Positions 1 to 10,180 of a stretch of 64,000 bases of DNA are shown piece by piece (position 1 is the first letter of the stretch; each line of letters starts with the position of its first letter). Origin of the DNA: Niebla homalea (taxonomy: Eukaryota; Ascomycota; Lecanoromycetes; Lecanorales; Ramalinaceae); the NCBI GenBank assembly GCA_019925105.1, contig JAHGAU010000009.1, positions 806,001 through 870,000 on the forward strand, written 5' to 3'. The translations under genes were made by a program, and so were the position numbers. The notes beneath the pieces were generated by a model that saw nothing but the letters and a program-made list of their open reading frames with translations, had not been told where the DNA came from and made no database searches.

Positions 1-637
1 TCGACGGCAAACCGATCGTCATAGCTCTCCAGGTCAGTATGCAAGCAATGACATCGCTACACGAGTAATCACCAAAGGCTTGGTAGCAGAGCCAACGGAT
101 CCTAGCGCAGACACCAACCATGTTCAACGCGATGAGGCTTTCGAGGATATTGAGAAGCGCCAGGACGGAACGTTGGAGATCTCCCCAACTCGCGCTCGCT
201 CATCTGAGCATGACGCTACCGAAGCAACTCGGCCTATCTCGTTCAATGGTACTGTGTATACCAGGGTGCCGCCCCCAATACTTGACCATCCGGTGTACGG
301 ACCCAGAGATCGGCGCAGAATTGACTCCCAATATGCGATTCTACACGCCGGATTTGACGCACGTCAATCATCCCCGCACCTGTATGGTTTTGCTTGTGAA
401 ACAAATTCTGGGACGAAGCGATTCTCGATCCTATTTGGAGGTCTTTGCACCGTGCTCTTCATCCTCGGGCCACTGTATGGGCATGGACACCTAGACGGAT
501 GCATGAAATGGTACTCAGATGGACGGTGTCCGGCGTTCCCGAGGAAATACAAACTCATCGTGTTATTGTGCAGCTACATGGCTATCGTCCTAGTGGTGGT
601 GGGCCTTACCTTGGCAATGATACTCATCAGCAGATGA
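1..637 (+). CDS. Partial gene: 3' part of a small two-helix membrane protein
   Basis: The gene is cut by the left edge of the window. Positions 1-32 read as an open exon tail ending in CCAG before a GTCAGT donor. A 54-bp intron (33-86, ending TTGGTAG) joins it in frame to the last exon at 87-637. The frame around position 80 has no ATG, only TTG, so the start must lie upstream. The visible part is a polar, acidic N-terminal stretch of about 100 residues, followed by two hydrophobic segments: one after the FSILFGG motif and a longer one at the very C-terminus (LIVLLCSYMAIVLVVVG). Between them is a short loop with two Cys residues. I do not recognise the family; it looks like a fungal integral membrane protein of unknown role. 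The membrane topology is inferred from hydrophobicity alone. Confidence 0.55.
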   Translation, partial: RRQTDRHSSPGQYASNDIATRVITKGLVAEPTDPSADTNHVQRDEAFEDIEKRQDGTLEISPTRARSSEHDATEATRPISFNGTVYTRVPPPILDHPVYGPRDRRRIDSQYAILHAGFDARQSSPHLYGFACETNSGTKRFSILFGGLCTVLFILGPLYGHGHLDGCMKWYSDGRCPAFPRKYKLIVLLCSYMAIVLVVVGLTLAMILISR

Positions 638-1822
638 TGAACGACCCGGTTTGTGGAGGATGCACAGCCTCAAAGGTATGAGCTGCTCAGCAGAGTACCG
701 CAGACGAAGATCGGTCAAAGGCTGCCGGATGAAAAAGCAGTAAGCAATGAGCAATGTTCGACACGAGTTTGCATCTCAGCGCTGGAATAATCTTTTGCAA
801 AGGATACACCTGACCTGGTAGAGGCTGTAAGAAGAGAACGGAGCAAGGAAGACGGCATCTTTACTATTGATCTCATTGCTTGAGTTTTGTGTAATCACCT
901 AATGGACGCAACGAGGCTTACACAAGGGGTGACTGCATGTTACCATAGATTTCTCGTGCTGTCCATTTCAGGTCAAACCAAATCAAGCCGCATTTGAACA
1001 ATATTAAATGTCTATCTCATCCACAGAAGATAGCCAGTGTACTGAAATATACAGTTATATGCTCTAAAATACACGTATCATGCGACTGTCTCGAGTGTCT
1101 TGGCAACGTCTACAACAATACAACAGTATGCTTGTCGCCTAACCCCTACAACAGTAAGGGCTGACGCCTACCACTACGACAAGGTGGCTTGGGTGGCGAG
1201 CCCAGCAACCCTGCTTGACGAACGACTTGATTGTCGGAGACGTTAGCTATGCTATTAGGCTGTGCTGCGACGTTCACCATGGTGGTCCTTCGGTCCCTCG
1301 GGTACTTCTTGTTGATCTGGAGTAGTAGGAGAGGTGTACACGCAAACGAACTGACGATTTTGCATGTGACGAAAAGGGTGCACGTACATCCATATCCCTG
1401 CATATCCGTGAGTAGTGCAGTCGAGGTAATCAGACGGGTTTTTGACGAACCCGTGTTGATCTGCTATTCAAATGTTGCGGACAGCCAATGCTCTGCATCA
1501 AGTAGATCAAAAGTTCGCCCGAGCTGCACAACATCCCAAATGCTTCGACAGTCGCTGAATGCGATCTGCCGATCGCTGCCAACTCAAGCGGTGAACAAGC
1601 TGCATAAGACGACAAGTGTTGGGCGTTTGGGGGCTGCGATACCGATGCCCATTGGCCGATGTATCATCAGTCAATCGCTCAATGCGCCGTGGCGCGAGGT
1701 TTGGTGGGGTCACAAATGAAGGAATTACAGCCTTGTGTAAATCTGCTCTTTGGATCTCGCAACTCTTTCGCAATTGCTTCATTCAGGCTCGGTGGATTCG
1801 CAATGGAATGAGATACATTTAG
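638..1822. other. Intergenic, 1.2 kb
   Basis: No supported gene. A 162-codon open frame at 1231-1719 has no recognisable domain and biased, repeat-free composition typical of chance frames. The stretch just before the next gene may hold its promoter. Confidence 0.5.
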
Positions 1823-4271
1823 ATGAGTCTGCTGCTGGAATATCAACAACGGTCCAACTCGTCAGACTTCCGCATCATGCTCAGAGATACCAAGAGACCG
1901 CAAAGGAAGACAGGCAAATCAAGGTCCAAGTCTGTACTCCTGGAACCACGTTTGAGTGTGTCATCCTCCCAACGCGCCCAGGAGAATGTGGAACTTCTGC
2001 GCAGTCGCTTGTTGCTGCCAGAAAGCACATACAAATATGCTCCCCTTAAAGCAAACGAGATTCGTCTCCTCCATCTTCTGGGAGCACAGAACAAGGGCGA
2101 CATGATCAACTGTGAGCTCAGAGTTGCAAGACTTGATGATCCTGAGCTCAAATATGAGGCGCTCTCGTACACGTGGGGCTATGAAGAACCCACAGACGTT
2201 ATTTGGATTCAAGGAAGAGATCAAGCATCATCCCAGCAGCCAATTGTTTCATCACAGCAGCCAACCTCTTCGCCGTCCCAGCGGCCAGCTCAACGGGGAA
2301 AGCAAGTGCTCCAGATGCGGGCGCGAGAGATCATGTTGGAAAAAAAAGAAGAAAGGACGGCAACGAAAGAGTTTTACGTGAGACCAAATCTCAGTGATGC
2401 TTTGCGGCATCTCAGAGATTATCCTTCAGACCCATACGAATTATCGCCAAAGCAACTCGAAACAACGGTTCTGTGGATTGACGCCATATGTATCAATCAG
2501 GTAGATCAAGAAGAGAAAAGCATTCAAGTCGCGACTATGGCAGAGATATACGAGCGTGCGCGTGGCGTCTTCATCTGGCTGGGTAAGGAAGGCGAGGAGA
2601 GCAACATCGGTATGGAATTTGTTGATAATATACCCTCCCTTGAGCTTGAGGGGATGCTTTCTGTCAAAAATTCAAGTGCCCAGCAGTGGAGCGCGTTCAT
2701 GTCTTTGATGAAGAGAGAATGGTTCAGTCGGCGGTGGGTGGTCCAGGAACTTGCGCTAGCTGAGAACGCATACCTGGTATGCGGCGAAAAATGTGTCAAC
2801 TGGGCGGACTTCGTGATCGCAGTCGAGTTCTTCATCGAGCGATTTGATGAGGTCGCTGCCTTGTATGTCGACTCAGCTGAATTCGAGCAGAGAGCCTTAT
2901 CGTTAGGAGACATCAAGGCCGCCGGCGCCGGCAAGATGATATCTGTCACCAATGACTTCGTCAGACGATCGGGTGAATGCCTCAAGTCTCTAGAAGCTCT
3001 GGTATCGGAGTTAACGATGTTCGAAGCTGGCGACCCGCGTGACACTGTATTCGCTCTTATGGCATTAGCTCGGGATATCCCAGTGAGGGCCGGGAGGCCA
3101 CGGAGTAATCGGCGGAACGAAGCAGCCTCTCTTGCAGACTTCAAAGCTGATTACAAAAAGAACATTTTGCAAGTCTTCAAAGACTTCATTGCGTTCAGTG
3201 TGGTCGGCTCAAACTCATTAGACATCTTGTGTCGAAAGTGGGCCCCTCATCGGAGGGTGAAGCGTCTGACTGTCCCCGAGCGCGTGGAATTCCGTGGACG
3301 AAGACCGCCAGCAGAAGAAGTCCAGCTTCCCACATGGATCGGTCTTCTGAAGGAATCCGCATTTGGCATGCCCCGGCCAGGACCTCAGACACGCGTCGCG
3401 GGCAATAGCCTCGTGGACACACCTGACAATCGAAGGTATAAAGCGTCGGGACTGAGGGCCGCTGAAATCCTATTTGGAGAGGTAGAGACAAACGAGGAGG
3501 AGGGTAAGTGTGTCAATGCAGCAATTCACAGACTTTTAAATGACATGTACAACAGATTTCAGATCGCTAGACTTACGAAGCAACGACCTCTTGTCTAATC
3601 CCTCGACATTCAAGGTAACAGCGACGGAAACCTTGGAGCCGAATCGTGACCGTAAATCGGACGGAACACTCTACGTGCAAGGACTCCGAGTCGGTTCCAT
3701 TCAAAGGATTTCGCATCGGCTTTATGAGGGCCTCATACCTCGCGAATGGCTAGCACAAGGCGGTTGGACGGAGGAGTCTCATGGCGTTGAACCAAGCGGC
3801 ATACCGGAAGAATTATGGCGTACTCTCGTTGCCAACAGGGCGCCGGGTGGCAGGGATCCGCCCCTATGGTATTCGGTAGCATTGAGCTGGGCTATTGAGC
3901 GGCGTAACGCCAATGGTGACATCCACACGTCTGAATTGATTCGTCGAGGGCAGCCACAACGGATGGTCGAGTTTCTCAAACGAGTGCAAGAAGTCATTTG
4001 GGATAAACGCCTTTTCCAGATTGCTGACGGCACAAGCGACACCTCGTACCCCTTGGGTATAGCACCCTCATGTGCCGACTGGGGGGACATTGTGTGTGTG
4101 TTGCTTGGCTGCAGTACGCCTGTTGTCCTTAGTCCGATCAATAAAGCCGATCCACGTTGCGGTTACAAGTTCGTGGGCGAAGCTTACGTTCACGGTGCGA
4201 TGGACGGAGAGATTATGGGGTCTCAGGTCGGAGATATCAAGGAGAAAATTGAAGAATTTTGTCTTGTGTAA
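1823..4271 (+). CDS. HET-domain (heterokaryon incompatibility) protein
   Basis: Two exons, 1823-3503 and 3556-4271, with a 52-bp intron (GTAAGT...AACAG), give 798 residues; the phase closes with the acceptor at 3555 and not with the nearby TTTCAG. The N-terminal half carries the HET domain at about residues 111-310: YEALSYTWG, then LWIDAICINQ, the ARGVFIWLG stretch and the closing RRWVVQELALA. A Ser/Gln-rich insertion of roughly 30 residues separates the first two blocks. HET proteins control nonself recognition and regulated cell death after hyphal fusion; that role comes from the family and is not proven for this gene. No NACHT, WD or ankyrin repeats follow. The C-terminal half is unassigned, as in many HET proteins. 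The ATG at 1823 is the first in frame. Expression and allele specificity cannot be judged here. Confidence 0.87.
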
Positions 4272-4954
4272 ATCGCTGCAAAGCGTGAGAAAGGCGATGT
4301 CGAGGACGATCCGCGCTCGAGATCCACCTTCGCGTTTGATGGCGATGTATCCACAAATAATGCATCTGCGAGTGGAATAACATGGCGTGCAGCAGGCGTC
4401 GCTTTAATTTGACCATGAGGGGCGAACGATGCGATCCACTGCTTACGTCTCGTATCGCATGCATGGGTGATTAAGACGAATATGCCTGTTCGTGGGAGCG
4501 GATGCGAGGTGACAAGCTCCCTAAGGGGCAAGGATGTCTGGCATCCTCAAAGCAGAGGATAGCCAAACGCAAACATGATCGATGGGAGCTGGTGAAGCGT
4601 CGATGTATGCAAATATCTCGTACTGGCGATCATTTTAGATCAAACCAAATCAATTCATCTCCGAGCGTCATTGAGTGTCCTTTACAGTCGGGACCATGGA
4701 GCAACGCAGCATGAAGCAGACTGTTTGTTTAAATGCGAATCGGAGGTGAATACAGAACCTTGCCAGGAACGCGTCACACAAGTCCACCCGCCGCTGCCAA
4801 GCGCGCTTCTCCTTTGCCTTCACCAGCCTTAAAAGATCTACAATACCCCTAAGAATATTGCTACATACGAGTTCAATGTCTGAGTGGGTTTCAACTTTTA
4901 TATGCTGACCCTCGACTACTGCTGAGCAATCAGATTGTCAACAGCGCTTCAAGT
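4272..4954. other. Intergenic, 0.7 kb
   Basis: 3' flank of the HET gene and 5' flank of the zinc-ribbon gene. No coding, RNA or repeat signal seen. Confidence 0.5.
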
Positions 4955-5574
4955 ATGGCATTCTGTATCACATTCGGTACCCAAGGTATGTCTAGACCCA
5001 ACGATGGCACTACGCTGTAACCCAATTTGCTAACATCCACCGCTTCACAGAATTCACCAGTCAACTCGATGGTTATCAGGGGGTCACGGCACAATGTCAC
5101 AACTGTGCGCTCGCTCGACAGTCTCTCCGACGAAAGCTAATGCAATATGTTACAGGCGGCAACTGGTCTGCGCATTGTATAACAAGATGGCCATGGTTCA
5201 CAGTTTGCTTCCTGGTGAGCTCTATACCTCCAGACCTTAATCCTTCGATATCTCTTCTAACACGCGATACTCCCTCTACTAGCCTGTCATTCCTCTCGCA
5301 ACGCATAAGTACAAGGAACTTAGCTGCCCGATTTGTCGGTTCACACAGGATCTCAGGCAAGTCGGCCACCCCCAAGCAAACACAACCTCTTCGCGCAATC
5401 TCAGCAATGTGTCTGCTAATCTGTGATTTCGCACACAGCATGCGACCAGATGTTCAGTCACAACACCAAGGAGGGCACGGCAGTATGATGCAAGGAGGAC
5501 CACCACCACCTGGCATACCACCGGGACACGGAGGGCCGCCTCCTCAGGCGAGTGGAGGGTTGCAATACAAATGA
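4955..5574 (+). CDS. Small zinc-ribbon (CxxC...CxxC) protein, 117 aa, five exons
   Basis: Five small exons: 4955-4985, 5051-5104, 5156-5214, 5283-5356 and 5439-5574. They sum to 354 nt (118 codons with stop). The joined protein starts MAFCITFGTQ, has a CHNCGNW zinc knuckle, an aromatic WPWFTVCFLPVIPL stretch, a second CPICRF knuckle, then RPDV and a Gly/Pro-rich tail. This matches a short fungal family with a zinc-ribbon-15-like fold that databases often label loosely as 'rhodopsin family'; I recall the pattern CHNCGN...VIPL...C.IC...RPDV from that family. Introns 1-3 are GT-AG with good branch sites (CTAAT at 5138). Intron 4 is GC-AG (AG|GCAAGT at 5357 to CACAG at 5438); only this choice keeps the conserved tail in frame. 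The function is unknown; two CxxC pairs suggest one bound zinc. Confidence 0.82.
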
Positions 5575-6741
5575 AGAGATGGTATGAGAGCAAAGCGGGC
5601 AAGCTGCTGTGTCTTGCTAGATTCTCAACGGCACGTTGCATCTGTACACCATTTTGCATACAAGCGGACGGCGTTTGCAAGGGCAACTGGACTCACCGTC
5701 AGCAGAGGGATACACGGTCAAAGTTTGGGTTGTTCAATCAATTTCTCAATTTGGAGCTTAATTCACACAAAGCGTTTCTGGATAGCGACAGCGGCCGTGA
5801 ATTTCTCTCCACGTTTGATCCATTGAAGCCTGGCGCTCGATAATTTTGGTGAACACTGCTTGCCATGCCGGTGGACTGCAGTTGTATTTCCACAATTCCG
5901 ATCGATATGCGGACGCTCTCGCTTTTCCCATGCTCGTCTCATGCACGACTTGTGGAATATGTACCTTTTACTGCTGCTTGGAACCGACCATCAGCATCCT
6001 CGGATTAGGCGGATGGCGTTCTATATAAGATCATAGCTGATCGCTAGCCCCCGATGCAGGAGTCTAAGACGCTTTATGTATGCACAGCAACCAGATGCTG
6101 CAATGAGGAGTTCTAAATATCCAGTTCTAGATCTCAACCAGGCAGGAGGCTCCTCGGAAATCAGCTAGGACGCCGATTTCGACGCTAGTAAAACTAATGC
6201 GAACATTTGACGCTAGGTGATTATACGCTTCTGATAACGCTGATAAGGCCTTTTACATTCTCTTCGACTCGATATTTGACCAATGCCAACATCAGGACAA
6301 TCTTGCTATTACAGGAAATGCAGTGAACAACGGCCGAGACCCCTGCAAGCTTCGTCTAGCAATTTCTTAGACTCACCAAGAGGGAGCATTAGATCTGCGC
6401 TCTAAGCGATCCTTAGTTGTGGACGATGTTTTAGCGACTTCCGGTTGTCTAGAGTAAGATATGAAGCACACGAGCGTGGGGCTCGACAGGCGAGATCCTA
6501 AGGCCAAGAGAAGATATGAATGACTAGTCGTTCCATTGTTTCCTTTGCTCCACTAACGCTCTTCTTCCCTTGCGTACTTCGGGGTGTTGCTTCTTTGCCA
6601 TTCCTCTGTTGAGGTATCCATTCTACCTGAAAAGAGAATTGCAAACCCTCCAAACAAATCGATCTTCTCTTCTGAAAGTCCCTACACCTTGTCATATGCT
6701 TTGTCCCTGATTGGTTATTGCTCTATATCACACATTAAAAC
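5575..6741. other. Intergenic, 1.2 kb, includes the DUR3 promoter
   Basis: No gene supported. Two tandem GATA sites lie at 6232-6246 and a pyrimidine-rich stretch at about 6535-6605 precedes the DUR3 start. Confidence 0.5.
6232..6246 (+). promoter_or_regulatory. Tandem GATA-factor sites upstream of DUR3
   Basis: Two TGATAA hexamers (6232-6237 and 6241-6246), spaced 9 bp start to start, match the HGATAR core bound by AreA/NIT2-type nitrogen regulators. They lie about 500 bp upstream of the urea transporter start. Urea uptake genes of fungi are known targets of nitrogen metabolite repression; binding here is inferred. Confidence 0.4.
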
Positions 6742-9043
6742 ATGGCGGTCTCTCCTCCCCTTTCACAGTCGGTGGGCTACGGTATTGTTCTGGGCCTTGG
6801 TTTCCTGTTTGCCCTCGGCATGATGACTACGACCTGGGTCCTCAAGCGCTACAACAACGAAGTCCAAACCAGCGAGATGTTCTCCACTGCTGGACGAACC
6901 GTCAAATCAGGCTTGGTTGCATCTGCCGTTGTATCATCTTGGACATGGGCGGCTACCCTGCTTCAGTCATCAGGTGTGGCTTACAGATATGGGGTCTCTG
7001 GCCCTTTCTGGTATGCTTCCGGCGCAACGGTACAGATCTTGCTCTTTGCAACGCTGGCTATCGAGCTGAAGAGACGTGCACCGAATGCACACACCTTTTT
7101 AGAAGTCATCCGCGCTAGATACGGACTTTATGCCCATTTGGTGTTCATTGTATTCGGCTTGATGACGAACATTCTTGTCACTGCTATGGTGAGGGATCTC
7201 GATTGCTGACCGGTCCTGTGGAGACTGATTTTGCTCGTAGCTTCTGACGGGCGGCTCGGCTGTTGTGACTTCGTTGACGGGTATGCCTACCGCTGCAGCA
7301 TGTTTTCTGCTCCCTCTGGGTGTGGTAATGTATACCATTATGGGCGGCATTCGTGCCACTTTTTACACTGGTAGGTCTTACGTTTCGCCTTAGCCATTAG
7401 ACAGCCTCCCTGAAGCAGCCAATTTATGGTAAACAATCCGGGATCAACCGGACTAACCAAGAAGCTGGCTGATATGGCCTGCAAGAAGACGTGATACGTA
7501 AAGCACGTTCAGCTAATCGGTACGAACAGATTATGTGCATACCGTCATGATAATCGTCATCATCTTCATCTTCGCTTTCACGGCCTACACTACAAATGCC
7601 AATCTTGGTAGCCCTGGCAAAGTGTACGATCTTCTCAAGCAAGCAGCAACAGACCATCCTGTGGACGGTAATACTCAAGGCAGCTACTTAACCATGAGGT
7701 CCAAAGAAGGTGCTATTTTTTTTGTGATCAACATCGTCGGCAATTTCGGTACGGTTTTCATGGACAATGGGTATTACAACAAGGCCATCGCTGCCAGTCC
7801 TGTACATGCCCTGCCAGGATACGTCATGGGCGGTCTCAGTTGGTTTGCAATCCCTTGGCTTGCTGCGACTACCATGGGTCTGTCCTGTCTGGCCCTTGAA
7901 TCCAACCCTATCTTTCCCACGTTTCCCTCTCGGATGCCCGACGCAGATGTGACTGCTGGACTGGTCTTACCAAATGCAGCCGTTGCATTACTTGGAAAGG
8001 GAGGAGCCGTAGCTACGCTTTTGCTCATCTTCATGGCGGTCACTTCTGCAAGTTCGGCAGAGTACATCGCGGTAAGCTCGATCTTCACCTATGATATTTA
8101 TCAGACGTACTGGAACCCACGCGCGAGCGGCAAGATGCTGATCAACATGGCACACTCGTTCGTCGTCATCTACGCCATCCTGCTGGCCGCCTTTTCGACG
8201 GGCCTCTATTACATTGGCATTTCGATGGGCTATCTTTACCTTATGATGGGGTCTATTGTATCAAGTGCGGTCCTTCCCGCAGCCCTTACATTGATGTGGA
8301 AGCAACAGAATTTAATAGCTGTGACTCTGTCACCTATCCTTGGTCTTGCTTGCTCACTGATCGCCTGGCTTGTGACAGCAAAGAAGCAGTACGGCAATCT
8401 CTCGGTTGCCAGCACCGGCAGCAACAACCCTATGCTTGCAGGTAACGTTGTTGCTCTCCTATCACCTTTGGTGTTTGTCCCGGTGCTCACCTACGGCTTC
8501 GGTGTTCAAAACTACGACTACAAGTCTATGGCTGCCATCCGTCTCGGCAATGACGACGACATTGCCACTGCCGCCCACACTGATCTCGAGCTTATCCCCG
8601 GCGCGGTTGGCGCAACGCCCGAAGAGACGGCAGCCGAGCAAAAGAAATTGAGCCGGGCCTCAATCATCGCCAAGTCACTCACCGGCTTCATGACAATAGC
8701 CATGCTGGTCCTGTGGCCCATGCCCATGTACGGCACCGGCTACGTCTTCAGTAAGAAGTTCTTCACAGGCTGGGTCAGTGTGGGCATTCTGTGGCTTTTC
8801 TGCAGCGCGTTCATGGTCGGGCTCTTCCCACTGTGGGAGGGCAAATCCAGCATGGCGCGGACTTTCAGGGGCGTGATGAACGACATCCGAGGGAGAGGTG
8901 GTGCTGCAAAGATGAGGGGAATAATTGTGGAAGGGAGAGAAGGAAGTGCCAGCGGGTCTGACCGGGGTGTGGAGACGCAAGCTGTATCGGTAGGGGAAAA
9001 GCTGGGTGAAAAGAACGTCAACATTGGAACAGAGCACCCCTAG
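6742..9043 (+). CDS. dur3: DUR3-type urea active transporter (SSS family)
   Basis: Three exons, 6742-7188, 7241-7370 and 7530-9043, with introns of 52 and 159 bp, give 696 residues. The protein is a polytopic sodium:solute symporter-type carrier with about 15 hydrophobic segments. It begins with a short leader, then [16 protein letters not shown] and the [29 protein letters not shown] region that is diagnostic of fungal and plant DUR3. Exon 2 ends FYT and exon 3 restarts DYVHTVMII, reproducing the conserved TDYVHT motif across the junction. DUR3 imports urea (and polyamines in yeast) across the plasma membrane with protons or sodium. The C-terminus is hydrophilic and charged. The first ATG follows an AAAAC context. 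GATA sites upstream suggest nitrogen control. Length is normal for the family. Confidence 0.94.
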
Positions 9044-9276
9044 ATCAGACCGGAGTCAAGCACCTCCGGATATTTTGCACGTAAAGGTGGTTAAGGATAC
9101 CCGTGGAGAAACAGCTAGTCTGCAATGCTAATTCATGATCAACGTGATTGTGATACTGCTTCATACATCCACGCCCTTGCTCCAGTTCATAAGTGTGCGC
9201 TGCTGAAATCGCTTCAGGATGCCAATGTACAGCTGCAGATACTTCACCTAGTCGCTTCGCAATAGCCTAGCCGAGG

Positions 9277-9829
9277 CTATTGGGTCTTGAAAAGCAGAAT
9301 GGCACAATGTCCCATGTAGAAGTAGATGAAGTGTTTGGTCTCTGCGGCATCACCAAGCTGGTCAGCAGAATAGAATTAAGGTGGGCCTAACCAAGTAGCA
9401 TTCCTCTCTTCTCCAAACAAAGGATGTCTTTCTGGGATATAGAACAACTCACCATGCGTAACGAAGCTCCCGAAATTGCGGCCAACGATGCAATGCCAAG
9501 TAGCCCCGAATCGCGAGTCGAATTCTTTCTTGATGGCTTGCGCTATATCTTTTTCTATGGTGTGCTTGTCCATGGCATCTCGGGCAACATCAATCGATTG
9601 CTGTTGCATCTCTTCGGTCTATGTTGTACTGTCAATCACTGCTCCTGCCGCTAGGCTCTTGAGGGACAAGGAGGTTGAAGGGGGCAGGGTCGCCAATGCG
9701 AAAGGGTGAGACGCACCATGTCTGCAGATTTGACCTGCGCTGGAGACTTGTTAGGGGTGCAAGCAGCGTGAGTTCGGCAATAGCGAAAGACTGAAACGTA
9801 CCCTCCATATCCTTCTTCTCTAACGCCAT
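9277..9829 (-). CDS. Dynein light chain LC8 (DYNLL type), 93 aa
   Basis: Four exons on the minus strand: 9829-9802, 9739-9717, 9618-9453 and 9341-9277, with introns of 62, 98 and 111 bp. The exons total 282 nt. The joined protein begins [17 protein letters not shown], continues [12 protein letters not shown], then the LC8 core [34 protein letters not shown], and ends [17 protein letters not shown]. These are hallmark LC8 sequences, and the length (about 90-95) is right. LC8 is a dimeric hub that binds dynein intermediate chain and many partner peptides; in moulds the homologue acts in nuclear migration and hyphal growth. The two tiny 5' exons (28 and 23 nt) place the start at 9829; the only alternative ATG, in exon 3, would lose the conserved N-terminal helix. 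Confidence 0.93.
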
Positions 9830-10180
9830 TTTTTGCAATTGACAGTAGATTTCAGGTGAGAGAGGAAAGAGGTCCAGGCGTTGCTTGCCAGATTGGATAA
9901 CAAATAGTTGGCTTGGTAGCTTCAGAACGTTCTGTGTTGGTAAAGCTCAATTGTAGCAGCTTGGCATTGTTCATTCGACTTAAGTGCCCTGATGAGGCTT
10001 AGCTTACTCAGATATTGCCAACTTCGGTATAGTACGGATTATATTCGCCCTAATAGGCTAATCTACGCACAAGCTCGCGTTTCGTTGTCGCACAGTACAA
10101 TTTGCTAGACGTGTCGGTGACTTGAATGCAGCAAAGTGGAACTAGGAGAACATCATCAACACCAATACAAGCACATAATC
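9830..10180. other. Divergent promoter region LC8 / MRD1
   Basis: 351 bp between two outward-facing genes. It must hold both 5' UTRs and promoters. No clear motif beyond that. Confidence 0.5.

Noticed and set aside
1231..1719. 162-codon plus-strand gene
   Set aside because: No recognisable motif; composition like intergenic sequence.
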